Positions 1 to 8,226 of a DNA stretch of 32,459 nucleotides are shown piece after piece. Source of the DNA: Spartobacteria bacterium AMD-G4 (lineage in GTDB: Bacteria > Verrucomicrobiota > Verrucomicrobiia > Chthoniobacterales > Terrimicrobiaceae). Numbering within the stretch: position 1 is the stretch's first letter; every line of letters starts with the position of its first letter. The stretch covers positions 1-32,459 of the forward strand of contig NEUK01000012.1 of assembly GCA_002290555.1 (NCBI GenBank), in the 5' to 3' direction. The position numbers were made by a program, and so were the translations under genes. The notes beneath the pieces were generated by a model. That model ran no database searches. It had not been told where the DNA came from and saw only the letters and a program-made list of their open reading frames with translations.

Positions 1-436
1 AAAACTCCGCTCCGCTCCGTCTTCCGCAAGTCAGGAATGATTCGGTGATGTTGGCAATTTACAGACGAATTGTTGCACTACCCGACCAATCCGCCCGAAT
101 ACTCGGCCAACGCAATGGGAGCGTCTCAATTTTTGAGAGGCGATTGCATATATTTTCTTCGCTTTATGTTTTTTCACATAGACTTATTGGTAAGCATTAA
201 GCAGACTACGCTGTTCTGATGAAGTGGCAAGTATCCAATCCTATTCCGTCCACATTCTATCCAGATGGGCGGGTGTCCGATCCTGCAAATCTTTCAGGAG
301 AGAGCCCAAGAGCCACGAACTTCCCCCCCATGGCTGGCGGGCGTTTGTTTTTGCATCAAGAATTTTCGAGACCGCCCCTCTTGACTCGAAGCGAAGCGCC
401 CATGCAGGTCTTGACCGAGGGAAGCAAAATTGTTCT
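1..436. other. Non-coding left edge, leader of the cNMP-fold gene
   Basis: No credible gene was found here. The two ORFs that start at 219 and 224 translate into low-complexity text without domain resemblance, and I treat them as spurious. The stretch at about 145-200 is noticeably AT-rich (tatattttcttcgctttatg), unlike the GC-rich genes around it, and is the likeliest place for the promoter of the gene starting at 437. A short inverted repeat (TCTCA-attttt-TGAGA) lies near 123-138, but no T-tract follows it directly, so I do not call it a terminator. Confidence 0.5.
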
Positions 437-2002
437 ATGAATCGCATGCCAGTAAACAAGAAGACCCTTCCCTCCAACGGGCCATTGGAGAGCCTTAACG
501 AGACGGATCGGGAGCTACTGAGCTCTTTTGGGAGTTTTGAAACCGCCAACCCGGGAAAAATACTGATTCAGCAGGGCAAGCCCCACGGTGTGCTCATTTT
601 TACGATGAGCGGATTATTTTGCGCAAAGCGTTTGAAGGGTGGCAAAACGGATGTTCTTGGTTCTATACACCCCGGGGAGTGGGTCGGAGAGATCAACCTT
701 TTTAACCCATCCAGTGCCGTCTGCTCGGTAGAGGCTGTGGAGACTTCGGATTACTGGATCATCACGCGGGACAGTTTCGAGAATTTCATCAACAAACACC
801 ACGCCGCAGGGAGTGTTCTGCTCATTGGTCTTGCCATGACCCTCGGCCAGCGCGTGAGGGAACTCACGGAAAATCGCTCCCCTGCGACTAAGTCCAAAGG
901 AAACCCTTTGCTTCCGGCAGGAATTGCCGCTATCGCGGCTGCCGGAATCGTGGCAGGGCTAAGCTGGGTGATTGGCGAAAGCCATATCGCGGAGGTGCGA
1001 AAGGCAGGCCAAGCGCGTGTCGAGCAAGCCGAGCAATCGATGAGTGATTCGGAGATTAAAATCCGAACGCTCGAGCTCGAAGTCCAGCGGCTTCAGGGTG
1101 AGCTGGACTGGGTCATGGGCGATGCCGAGAGGAAGCTGGCGCAACCGGCTCCCGTGACGAGCCCCGAACCAAGCGCCTCCACGCCAGTGAATCCAGAGGA
1201 TGCCCAAGATCACTCTCCAGCGCCTGCAAGTTCGCAGGATCAAAATCAAGCCTCCGAGCAGGCTCCGAGCATTCCTGTGGAAAACAACGAAGTGCGCTCT
1301 GGTCTGGAATACCCGCCGGAAATTGTTCTCACCAAGGAAACAACGGTGCCACTCAGCGTGGCGGGGAGAGTATCGGGTAGCGCGACTCTTGCCACAGGCA
1401 AGACATTCAAGGTTCTGGGAGTCGATGGTGCCGATGTGATCGTCGCTATGGGCGCCTCGAGCGTTCGGGTTCCCATGGAAAATTCCAATTTCGAGGAAGC
1501 GCTGGTCGCAGCCAACTTGGCGGCTAAAAAGGAAGCCAAGCGTCTGGATGCGTCGCGGGCTCTAGCAGCGAAGCCCTCCCCGTCCGCAACGCCTACTCCC
1601 AAGAAAGTGGTGGCCTCAAAAGCTGAGACAACTACCGCCACCGCCGGCTCGCCTTTTGAACAGGTCGAGAAGATCGTCACTATGGTCGAGCCTCTGAAAG
1701 CGCTTGAGGAGATGAAGGAATTGCAAAAGTCGGGCAAGGAAAACGCGAGGTTGGCATTCATGAGAGCCAAGGCCAACACCTGGAAAAAAGCCGCCGAGGT
1801 CGCCAAAGAAAGCCTTCTGGGTCAAGATTTGGATCAACGTTCCAGCAAGTGGATGAGGGATGTTATGTTGACCTCGGAGTTATTTGCAAACGAGAGGTTT
1901 GAAGGCGTCCAAGCCAAACTTAAAGATTTGGACTCGGGGTGGATCAATCTCAAGATAGATTTTAATATCTACGGCCCTGAGGGCGCTCCGAAAGAACGGT
2001 GA
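437..2002 (+). CDS. Membrane-anchored protein with N-terminal cyclic-nucleotide-binding fold
   Basis: The predicted protein has 521 residues. I chose the ATG at 437 (MNRMPVNKK) because GAGGGAAG lies 12 nt upstream and the ORF-track extension from GTG 224 looks like nonsense. Residues about 24-137 read as a CRP/Fnr-type cyclic-nucleotide-binding beta-roll, including a phosphate-cassette-like GEWVGEINLF. The Arg that normally follows in this cassette (R-A) is replaced by Ser (NPSSAV), so the ligand may not be cAMP or may be absent. One hydrophobic helix follows (about 154-177, GIAAIAAAGIVAGLSWVIG), then a coiled coil (about 180-230), a Pro/Ala/Ser-rich linker, a small beta-rich domain (about 290-365) and a helical C-terminus. 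There is no helix-turn-helix, so it is not a CRP-type transcription factor. The inferred topology is cytoplasmic sensor, single membrane span and periplasmic C-terminal part. Its function is unknown. It converges with and overlaps the next gene by 34 bp. Confidence 0.75.
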   Translation: MNRMPVNKKTLPSNGPLESLNETDRELLSSFGSFETANPGKILIQQGKPHGVLIFTMSGLFCAKRLKGGKTDVLGSIHPGEWVGEINLFNPSSAVCSVEAVETSDYWIITRDSFENFINKHHAAGSVLLIGLAMTLGQRVRELTENRSPATKSKGNPLLPAGIAAIAAAGIVAGLSWVIGESHIAEVRKAGQARVEQAEQSMSDSEIKIRTLELEVQRLQGELDWVMGDAERKLAQPAPVTSPEPSASTPVNPEDAQDHSPAPASSQDQNQASEQAPSIPVENNEVRSGLEYPPEIVLTKETTVPLSVAGRVSGSATLATGKTFKVLGVDGADVIVAMGASSVRVPMENSNFEEALVAANLAAKKEAKRLDASRALAAKPSPSATPTPKKVVASKAETTTATAGSPFEQVEKIVTMVEPLKALEEMKELQKSGKENARLAFMRAKANTWKKAAEVAKESLLGQDLDQRSSKWMRDVMLTSELFANERFEGVQAKLKDLDSGWINLKIDFNIYGPEGAPKER

Positions 2003-2871
2003 TTCGCTGGTGCAGTTTTTTTGAATCCCGCAAGCCAAGCGCCCATGATACATGCCAGTTTTTCGTGCGGCATCAGACCGGTGCGTTTTTGGAAGACAGG
2101 AAATTTTTCCCTCTCCATTCGATCGAGTATCCGCTGGTAAACGGCGCTCATAATGCGAGCTGGCAGGAGTCGCTCGAAGTCTTTTTCGGGAGGCACGGCT
2201 GCGGCAAATCGCGTGCGGGCCTGTGAAGCGGTGTAGCGCAGAAGGGCAAAAATTCCCGGCCCGGGCTGAAGGCTCAGGATTTCCTCCTCCGTGACTTTGA
2301 AGCGCGCCAAGTCCTCCAAGGGAAGATAGATTCTGCCTTGGCGTGCATCCTCGCCGATGTCGCGCAGGATATTTGTGAGCTGCAGGGCGTGGCCGAGATG
2401 AACCGCGTAGGCTTCGCTGCAGGAGTCATGACAGCCAAAGATTTTTAGGGAGACGAGACCGACCGCGCAGGCGACTTGCCAACAATACCGCTCCAGAGCG
2501 GTAGCGGAATCAAAGCGCCTCGGCTCGATGTCGGAGGCACAGCCTTGGATAATCTCGCCAAGAAGCGCCCGGTCGATGGAGTGGCGCTCCACGAGAGCCT
2601 CCAGCGGAGACGGGAGACCGGTTTCGATCGCCAAGAACCATGCAGCGAGGGTGGCTTTTTTTTCTTCAAGCCCGAGGCTCGGCCGATCCGCGATATCGTC
2701 GATCGTGCGGCAGAATCGGTAAAAAAGTATGGCGTCCGCACGCCTCCCGCGCGGCAAACAGAGGAGCGCGAAGGCCAGATTAGACGACCGGGCACTGGAG
2801 GCGGGAAGAATCTCCAAGGCGCTCATGGGAGCGCACATCGACTGGAGGGCGGATTCAACGCGATCATGCAA
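1969..2871 (-). CDS. Squalene/phytoene synthase family protein
   Basis: This trans-prenyltransferase condenses two isoprenoid diphosphates head to head (FPP to presqualene/squalene, or GGPP to phytoene). Both Asp-rich metal-binding motifs are present: YRFCRTIDDIAD near residues 51-62 and LTNILRDIGED in the second half. The CLPRGRRADAILFYRFCR block is typical of the HpnC/HpnD/CrtB group, and the length (300 aa or less) fits. The start is uncertain. The track begins at a TTG (2871), while in-frame ATGs lie at 2838 and 2826; none has a clear Shine-Dalgarno motif, and the conserved part begins only after residue 25. There is no hopanoid or carotenoid cluster next to it, so hopanoid precursor and carotenoid roles cannot be separated from this window. 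Its 3' end overlaps the convergent cNMP-fold gene by 34 bp. The family call is firm; the substrate is open. Confidence 0.88.
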   Translation of the reverse strand: MHDRVESALQSMCAPMSALEILPASSARSSNLAFALLCLPRGRRADAILFYRFCRTIDDIADRPSLGLEEKKATLAAWFLAIETGLPSPLEALVERHSIDRALLGEIIQGCASDIEPRRFDSATALERYCWQVACAVGLVSLKIFGCHDSCSEAYAVHLGHALQLTNILRDIGEDARQGRIYLPLEDLARFKVTEEEILSLQPGPGIFALLRYTASQARTRFAAAVPPEKDFERLLPARIMSAVYQRILDRMEREKFPVFQKRTGLMPHEKLACIMGAWLAGFKKTAPANHRSFGAPSGP

Positions 2872-3128
2872 TCCGCCATCGGAAGCATACCATTACCTGT
2901 GGCATTCCACGCTGCCGAAAAATCTTCCACCCCAACATGCCGCTGAGGATTCGCAGCACTGCGGCGACAACAAATATTGATGCAGCGGAGAGGAGTCATG
3001 AGGCGGCGGATTTCAAACTGACACCGGAGCACGGTGGCAGCAATAGCGAAATCCACCATAGGCAGCGGATTGGCGGGTCATTTCAAATCTTGCTGGATGA
3101 GGTGGGTGGGCGGGCTTAATGTGCTTGG
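2872..3128. other. Divergent intergenic region between synthase and dnaX
   Basis: These 257 bp separate the minus-strand synthase from plus-strand dnaX and must carry both promoters. I see no convincing -35/-10 pair, hairpin or RNA gene. Short ORFs on both strands (2823-3059 minus, 2937-3119 plus) have no recognisable features. Confidence 0.4.
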
Positions 3129-4904
3129 GTGAGTTACCGAGTTTTCGCCCGCAAGTATCGTCCGCAAACCTTCGCCGAAGTGGTCGGACAAGAACACATC
3201 ACACGCACGCTTCAGAATGCCGTCAACTCAAGCCGACTCGCCCAGGCCTATCTCTTCGTCGGTCCGCGGGGCATCGGCAAAACATCGACCGCCCGCATTC
3301 TGGCAAAGGCGCTGAACTGCGAGGCGGGGCCCACTTCGGAGCCCTGTGGCAAGTGTCCCGCTTGCCTCGAAATCGCGGAAGGCAACAGCTTGGATGTGAT
3401 CGAAATCGACGGGGCCAGTAACAACGGAGTGGACAATATCCGCGACCTCAGAGAGAGCACTGCCTACGCGCCCACGCGCGGGAAATTCAAAATCTACCTC
3501 ATCGACGAAGTGCACATGCTCAGCACGGGAGCGTTCAACGCCCTTCTCAAAACGCTCGAGGAACCTCCGCCGCATGTGAAATTCATCTTTGCCACGACCG
3601 AGGCGCAAAAAGTTCCCGCCACCATCACGAGCCGCTGCCAGCGCTTCGACCTGCGCCGTATTCCCGCGCCCCTCATCAAAAAACATCTTCTGTTCATCGC
3701 GGAAAACGAAAAAATCCTACTCGACGGGGATGCGGCGGATGCCATCGCGCGCGGAGCCGAGGGCGGTCTGCGCGACGCCGAGAGCATGCTCGATCAGATG
3801 GTCGCCTTCTGCGGTGACCATATCCGGGCGAGTGATGTGATGGATGTCTTCGGCTTCACTCCGCATGAGGTCGTCGTCCGCCTCGCGGACAGTCTCTTCG
3901 CGGGAGATGCCAGCACGGCCCTGGACTCTGTGGCGGAACAGTCCGGCCTCGGCAAGGATCTCTCACGCCTCACGGCCGAACTCGTCTCCCACCTGCGCGA
4001 CCTTCTTGTCAGTCAGGCGACGGGCGGCGAGTGCGCTGTTCCCCAAGGGAAGCTACTGGATCTGGTCGATCATTTTAGCGCGGCGGAAGCCGCAATGAAG
4101 TGGGTCTCCGACAAAAAACTTCAGCTCGATGTCGCAGTCATCAAGGGCCTCCACCTGCTGGATGAAACAAGCCTCACCGATGTGATCGACGCCCTATCCG
4201 GGCTCTACAACGGCGAAGCGCCTGCACCACGGATGGAGCGCGCACCACGGAGCGTAGCACCACAAACAGCGGCGCCCACGCTGGCCGCGGTGCCTGTTTC
4301 AATGCCGAGCCCTGTCCTTGAGCCCAAAGCCCCCATCGCAAGCCCGCCAGTCGAGCCTGTGCTGGAGCCTCTGCTGGAGCCTGTGCTGGAGCCAGAGATT
4401 TCCAAGCCTGCACCTGTGGTTGTTCGCACCCCGCCGCCTGTTGTGCCAAAGGCCACGCCTGCTCCGACTTCCTCACCCGCTGCGCCGGTGGATGCCGCCC
4501 TCTGTTGGGAGCGGATCGCCGCAGAGTTTTCAAAGAACTCGGTCATCCGTTTTGGCTGGTTTCGCGAAGGTGTTTTCGACCGCATCGAGAATGGGCGGAT
4601 GACCGTTCGTTTTCCCGCAGTCCTGCGCGAGGCGGGCAGCTCGATGTTCATGGAAAAAGGCATCAAGGACATCGAAGCCCGACTCCTTCAGGATTTGGGC
4701 CAACCGACAAAGATCGTGTTGGAATTTGACGAGGCCCTCCAGGCGGCAACACCGGAGCCTGATCCCGCGCCGGAGGCTCCACAGCCAGTCGAACCCGTGG
4801 AGGAGACGCCTGCGGAAGATCCCATGGCGGAGTTCCTCAACGACCCACTCATCGAAAAAGCCCTCGAAATCTTCAAGGGCACTCTCCAAACTCAAAAAAC
4901 ATGA
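3129..4904 (+). CDS. dnaX: DNA polymerase III subunit gamma/tau
   Basis: This is the AAA+ ATPase of the clamp loader, which opens the beta sliding clamp and couples polymerases to the replisome. The GTG start at 3129 gives MSYRVFARKYRPQTF, which aligns with the family N-terminus. Visible motifs are the Walker A loop GPRGIGKTST (about 45-54), the zinc-binding CGKCPAC module, Walker B YLIDEVHML, and TTEAQKVPATITSRCQRF with the conserved SRC arginine-finger motif. Residues about 370-455 form a Pro/Ala-rich linker with EPVLEPLLEPVLEPE repeats, and the C-terminal 130 residues form a tau-like domain. At 591 aa it is the long (tau) form. I saw no A-AAA-AAG or long A-run slippery site of the kind that generates a gamma form elsewhere. 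Its stop overlaps the ybaB start (ATGA), indicating translational coupling. Confidence 0.97.
   Translation: MSYRVFARKYRPQTFAEVVGQEHITRTLQNAVNSSRLAQAYLFVGPRGIGKTSTARILAKALNCEAGPTSEPCGKCPACLEIAEGNSLDVIEIDGASNNGVDNIRDLRESTAYAPTRGKFKIYLIDEVHMLSTGAFNALLKTLEEPPPHVKFIFATTEAQKVPATITSRCQRFDLRRIPAPLIKKHLLFIAENEKILLDGDAADAIARGAEGGLRDAESMLDQMVAFCGDHIRASDVMDVFGFTPHEVVVRLADSLFAGDASTALDSVAEQSGLGKDLSRLTAELVSHLRDLLVSQATGGECAVPQGKLLDLVDHFSAAEAAMKWVSDKKLQLDVAVIKGLHLLDETSLTDVIDALSGLYNGEAPAPRMERAPRSVAPQTAAPTLAAVPVSMPSPVLEPKAPIASPPVEPVLEPLLEPVLEPEISKPAPVVVRTPPPVVPKATPAPTSSPAAPVDAALCWERIAAEFSKNSVIRFGWFREGVFDRIENGRMTVRFPAVLREAGSSMFMEKGIKDIEARLLQDLGQPTKIVLEFDEALQAATPEPDPAPEAPQPVEPVEETPAEDPMAEFLNDPLIEKALEIFKGTLQTQKT
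4353..4394 (+). repeat. 12-bp tandem repeat in dnaX linker
   Basis: Three consecutive 12-bp units (GAGCCTGTGCTG, GAGCCTCTGCTG, GAGCCTGTGCTG) plus a partial fourth encode the repeated Glu-Pro-Val/Leu-Leu linker. The repeat stays in frame if unit number changes, so it can vary linker length without disrupting the gene. Confidence 0.8.
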
Positions 4905-5212
4905 ATATTGCAAAAATGATGAAGGAAGCGCAGCGCATGCAGGAACGCATGGCGGAAGCGCAAGTGGCACTGGCCGGCCGCACAATCGAAGCCAGCACCG
5001 GCGGCGGCAAGGTAAAGGTCACAGCCACCGGAACAGGTGAGGTGACATCCATCAAAATCGACCCGCAAGTCGTCGACCCGACCGATGTCGAAATGCTCGA
5101 GGATCTCGTGCTCTCCGCCGTGCAGCAGGCACTCGAGGATGCGAAGAAACTGGGTAGTGATGAAATGGGCAAACTCACAGGCGGGATGAAAATTCCAGGC
5201 CTTTCGATGTAA
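4901..5212 (+). CDS. YbaB/EbfC family nucleoid-associated protein
   Basis: This is a small DNA-binding protein (103 aa) that forms a dimer and binds the nucleoid. The N-terminus [17 protein letters not shown] is the characteristic amphipathic helix, and the middle carries the [18 protein letters not shown] beta-hairpin of the family. The C-terminal GGMKIPGL tail is also typical. The start overlaps the dnaX stop by 4 nt and the stop overlaps the dcd start by 1 nt (TAATG), so the three genes form one tightly coupled operon. In many bacteria dnaX-ybaB is followed by recR; here recR is absent and dcd takes its place. There is no Shine-Dalgarno motif (ctcaaaaaacATG), in line with coupling. Confidence 0.95.
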   Translation: MNIAKMMKEAQRMQERMAEAQVALAGRTIEASTGGGKVKVTATGTGEVTSIKIDPQVVDPTDVEMLEDLVLSAVQQALEDAKKLGSDEMGKLTGGMKIPGLSM

Positions 5213-5781
5213 TGTCTGTTTGCTCCGACCAATGGATTCGCCGCATGGCGGTCGAGCGAGGCATGATCGAACCGTTCGTGGACGGTCAGATCAAAGAAAA
5301 CGCATCAGGGGGACGAGTTATCAGCTACGGCCTCTCGAGCTACGGGTATGACCTGCGCGTCTCCGACGAGTTCAAGGTTTTCACGAATGTTTTCAGCAGC
5401 GTTGTCGACCCGAAAGCTTTCGACGCCCGCTCGTTTGTGGATATGAAGACCGATGTGTGCGTCGTGCCGCCAAACTCCTTCGCCCTCGCACGCAGCGTCG
5501 AATATTTCCGCATACCCCGCGAGGTGCTCACCATATGCGTCGGCAAATCCACCTACGCCCGCTGCGGTATCATTGTAAATGTGACGCCCTTTGAGCCCGA
5601 GTGGGAAGGGCATGTGACCCTGGAAATCTCAAACACTACGCCGCTGCCCGCACGCATCTATGCCAATGAAGGCCTCGCGCAGGTGGTCTTCTTCGAAGCC
5701 AAAGAGACCTGCGAGACCAGTTACGCCGATCGCGCCGGAAAATACATGGGCCAGCGCGGCATCACGATTCCAAGGATGTAG
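5212..5781 (+). CDS. dcd: dCTP deaminase
   Basis: The enzyme deaminates dCTP to dUTP on the route to dTMP and belongs to the trimeric dUTPase-like fold. The 189 residues match the usual length of about 190. Visible signatures are [10 protein letters not shown], the substrate-binding GKSTYARCG (about 111-119), [18 protein letters not shown] with the catalytic Glu at about residue 138, and the C-terminal [12 protein letters not shown]. The start overlaps the ybaB stop by one nucleotide, and no separate ribosome-binding site is seen. Some relatives also hydrolyse dUTP (bifunctional Dcd/Dut). That cannot be excluded by eye, but monofunctional deaminase is the default reading. Confidence 0.94.
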   Translation: MSVCSDQWIRRMAVERGMIEPFVDGQIKENASGGRVISYGLSSYGYDLRVSDEFKVFTNVFSSVVDPKAFDARSFVDMKTDVCVVPPNSFALARSVEYFRIPREVLTICVGKSTYARCGIIVNVTPFEPEWEGHVTLEISNTTPLPARIYANEGLAQVVFFEAKETCETSYADRAGKYMGQRGITIPRM

Positions 5782-5783
5782 AA

Positions 5784-5821
5784 ACCTCCTGCGGCAACGC
5801 GGAGAGGTAGGCGGTTTTTTT
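5784..5821 (+). terminator. GNRA-capped hairpin followed by T7, possible terminator
   Basis: ACCTCC-T-GCG-GCAA-CGC-GGA-GA-GGT can fold into about nine base pairs with small bulges and a GCAA tetraloop. A run of seven T residues begins 6 nt after the stem. This fits an imperfect intrinsic terminator closing dnaX-ybaB-dcd. The right arm (GGAGAGG) is also the only purine-rich stretch upstream of the next start, so it could instead hide that gene's ribosome-binding site. The gap between stem and T-tract weakens the terminator reading. Confidence 0.35.
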
Positions 5822-5825
5822 CAAT

Positions 5826-7226
5826 ATGGAATACGATTTTATCGTCGTCGGTGGAGGCAGCGCGGGGTATGCCGGCGCGAGAACCGCTGCGGGCCACGGA
5901 TTGCGTGTCGCGGTAATCGAAGGCGGCCGTGAGGTCGGCGGGTTGTGCATCCTGCGAGGGTGTATGCCGAGCAAGACGCTACTTGAATCCGCACGGCGTT
6001 TCCGTGTCTTAACCCGTGCGGCTGAATTTGGCCTCGCATGCGACAACCCCCGGTTTGACGCCTCCGCCATCATTGCCAGAAAACGACGCCTCATCGCCGA
6101 ATTTGCAGACTACCGCAAAGGCCAACTGGAATCCGGCCGGTTCGATTTTTTCAGGGGCCGAGCCGAATTTTCGAGTGCCGACGAGATCCGCATTTCCGCA
6201 GCCGACGGATCGTTGACGACCCTGCGAGGAAAATCCTTTCTCATCGCCACGGGATCTCACATTTCCAAGCCGCCCGTGCCGGGTCTCGACCATTGCCTGA
6301 CGAGTGACGACCTTCTTGATCTCGAAGCCATTCCGCAGTCGATCATCGTCCTTGGTGCGGGTCCGGTTGCACTCGAGATGGCCTCCTACTGCCGGGCTTT
6401 CGGAGCGGAGACGACGATCGTGCAGCGAAGCCCGCAGATTCTGAGTGGCAGCGACCTCGACGCAGCGGCCGCATTGGACGAGGGGTTGCGGGCGGATGGG
6501 ATTACGGTCCACACTGGCACCCGGCTTGTGCAGATCGAAAAAACAGGCGATGGCATGTGTGTCCTTTTTGAAAAGGACGGGTCTGCGATCACTCTGCATG
6601 CAGACTGCGTGCTCAACGCCTTGGGGCGCACGCCGGCTTCAGAGGGCCTCGAAGCGCTTGGATTGGAAACCGCGAACGGCCGCATTCAAGTCGATGCCAC
6701 CCAGGCGACATCCATCCCGCATATTTTCGCGGCGGGCGATGTGTGCGGCGGTCTCGAAGTCGTCCATGTAGCCATCCAACAGGGAGAGATCGCGGCCACA
6801 AATGCCGCAGCCCGTATCGGCCGTTATTCGGGCAAGCTGCCGAGGATGGATTACCGCCTGAAACTCTTTGCTGTTTTCTCCAACCCGGAATTTGCGAGCG
6901 TCGGCGCCACCGAGGCCGAATTGAATGCCACGGGCGTTCCCTTCTATACAGCGACCTACCCATTCAACGACCATGGAAAATCGCTCCTCATGGGGGAGAT
7001 GCACGGATTTGTGAAGCTCACGGCATCACGAACAGACGGGTCGATTCTCGGCGGCGTGGTGATCGGCCCTCATGCCTCAGAGCTTATTCATGAGATCGTT
7101 GTGGCGATGCGCTACGGAGCCACTGTGTCGGAATTCGCCGCCATCCCGCATTACCACCCCACACTTTCCGAGATCTGGACCTACCCGGCCGAGGAGATAG
7201 CGGAGCGACTCGTCACAGTCCGTTGA
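5826..7226 (+). CDS. Dihydrolipoamide dehydrogenase/mercuric reductase-like flavoprotein
   Basis: This is a class I pyridine nucleotide-disulfide oxidoreductase of 466 aa. The FAD-binding GGGSAGY lies at about 9-15. The redox-active disulfide sits in GGLCILRGCMPSK, with the CxxxxC spacing of lipoamide dehydrogenase, glutathione reductase and MerA. A second nucleotide-binding fold is seen at VLGAGPVALEMASYC, the FAD motif at IFAAGDVCGG, and the C-terminal dimer-interface active-site pair HPTLSE. There is no N-terminal heavy-metal-binding domain and no vicinal Cys pair at the C-terminus, which argues against a classical mercuric reductase. No 2-oxoacid dehydrogenase subunit genes lie nearby, so its partner is unknown. 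It converges with the prenyltransferase gene with a 14-bp overlap. Confidence 0.88.
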   Translation: MEYDFIVVGGGSAGYAGARTAAGHGLRVAVIEGGREVGGLCILRGCMPSKTLLESARRFRVLTRAAEFGLACDNPRFDASAIIARKRRLIAEFADYRKGQLESGRFDFFRGRAEFSSADEIRISAADGSLTTLRGKSFLIATGSHISKPPVPGLDHCLTSDDLLDLEAIPQSIIVLGAGPVALEMASYCRAFGAETTIVQRSPQILSGSDLDAAAALDEGLRADGITVHTGTRLVQIEKTGDGMCVLFEKDGSAITLHADCVLNALGRTPASEGLEALGLETANGRIQVDATQATSIPHIFAAGDVCGGLEVVHVAIQQGEIAATNAAARIGRYSGKLPRMDYRLKLFAVFSNPEFASVGATEAELNATGVPFYTATYPFNDHGKSLLMGEMHGFVKLTASRTDGSILGGVVIGPHASELIHEIVVAMRYGATVSEFAAIPHYHPTLSEIWTYPAEEIAERLVTVR

Positions 7227-8214
7227 GCAAGCCGAGCAAGTGCCGGGGGATGGATTGCAGGCCGCGCGAGTAGCGATTGTTCTGAATGCCGTCCAGCTGG
7301 GCGGTGGCTTCGCCAATGAACCTGCGGGCGATTGCCTTGGCATTTTCAATCGTGCCAGCGTCTTGCAAAATGGCTGCCAGAGCGCTTGGAGCCGTTGGCC
7401 CATCCTGAAGCAACATATCCCGCAGCGCGTTCACATCCTTACCGGATTGGAGCATAAGCAACACGGGAAGTGTGAATTTTCCTTTTTGAAGATCCGTGCC
7501 AAGGGTTTTGCCGGTCTCTTCTTCATTTCCGGCCAAGTCTAAAATGTCGTCGTAGATCTGATAAGCCACGCCGAGCTTGGTTCCAAAGGTCTTCAAGGAT
7601 CCAATGATAGCGGGGCTGGCTTCGCTGATGAAGGCCCCGAGCTCGCAGGCGGCCGTGAAGAGTGCGGCCGTCTTCATCTCAATGATACGATAGTAGTCTG
7701 CCGTGGTGAGTTTGAGATCAAAACGACGCTGGGTCTGAATAATCTCGCCCGAACAGACCTCGGCGGCGGCATCTGCGATGCGACGGCAGATGTCGCTGTT
7801 GCTAAAATTTGTGGAGAGCTTGAGCGCGTGGGCGAAGAGCACATCGCCGAGGAGGACGCTAATGGAGTTCCCCCACTTGGCGTTTGCCGAGGGCTGGTCG
7901 CGCCGGAGATCCGCCCCATCGATAATATCGTCGTGCACCAATGTCGCGATGTGGATGAGTTCCAAGATGACCGCGAGATCCACATGCGAAGGAGTGATTT
8001 TGCCCGTGGCGCCGGCAGAGAGTAGCGCCAAGGCAGGCCTCAGGCGCTTGCCGCCTGCTCCACAGATATAGGCGATGTATCCTTCCACCGCAGGATCGAA
8101 CGACTTTGCCTGCGCGCGGATGCGTTCCTCAACAGTGTAGAGGTGAGGGTTGATGAGTTCAAACGCCTCGGCAAAGCTGAGGGATTCGGTGTGGCTCGTG
8201 GTGGATGTGGGCAT
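7213..8214 (-). CDS. Long-chain polyprenyl diphosphate synthase
   Basis: This trans-isoprenyl diphosphate synthase (333 aa) extends FPP with isopentenyl diphosphate, most likely to make the side chain of a quinone. GGKRLRP, the first Asp-rich motif LVHDDIIDGADLRR (Asp 95, 96, 99), the second Asp-rich motif YQIYDDILDLAG (Asp 222, 223, 226) and GTDLQKGKFTLPVLL are all intact. The residues before the first Asp motif are small (HIATLVHDD), which in this family usually allows long products such as C35-C45. Chain length cannot be fixed by eye. The gene follows the short-chain dehydrogenase by 12 nt on the same strand and probably shares its transcript. No clear ribosome-binding site precedes the ATG. 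IspB/HepT-type annotation is the likeliest. Confidence 0.93.
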   Translation of the reverse strand: MPTSTTSHTESLSFAEAFELINPHLYTVEERIRAQAKSFDPAVEGYIAYICGAGGKRLRPALALLSAGATGKITPSHVDLAVILELIHIATLVHDDIIDGADLRRDQPSANAKWGNSISVLLGDVLFAHALKLSTNFSNSDICRRIADAAAEVCSGEIIQTQRRFDLKLTTADYYRIIEMKTAALFTAACELGAFISEASPAIIGSLKTFGTKLGVAYQIYDDILDLAGNEEETGKTLGTDLQKGKFTLPVLLMLQSGKDVNALRDMLLQDGPTAPSALAAILQDAGTIENAKAIARRFIGEATAQLDGIQNNRYSRGLQSIPRHLLGLLNGL

Positions 8215-8226
8215 CGGGCTGATTTT

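Noticed and set aside
224-436. N-terminal extension of the cNMP-fold gene from GTG 224, and ORF 219-440
   Set aside because: The translation has no recognisable structure, and ATG 437 has a purine-rich SD-like motif.
2823-3059. Small minus-strand ORF upstream of the synthase (78 aa)
   Set aside because: No domain, no ribosome-binding site, and it overlaps the start of the synthase in another frame.
3129-4904. Programmed frameshift in dnaX producing gamma
   Set aside because: No A-AAA-AAG heptamer or run of about nine A was seen; the A-runs present are shorter.
5826-7226. Classical mercuric reductase (merA)
   Set aside because: No N-terminal metal-binding domain, no C-terminal Cys pair and no mer genes nearby.
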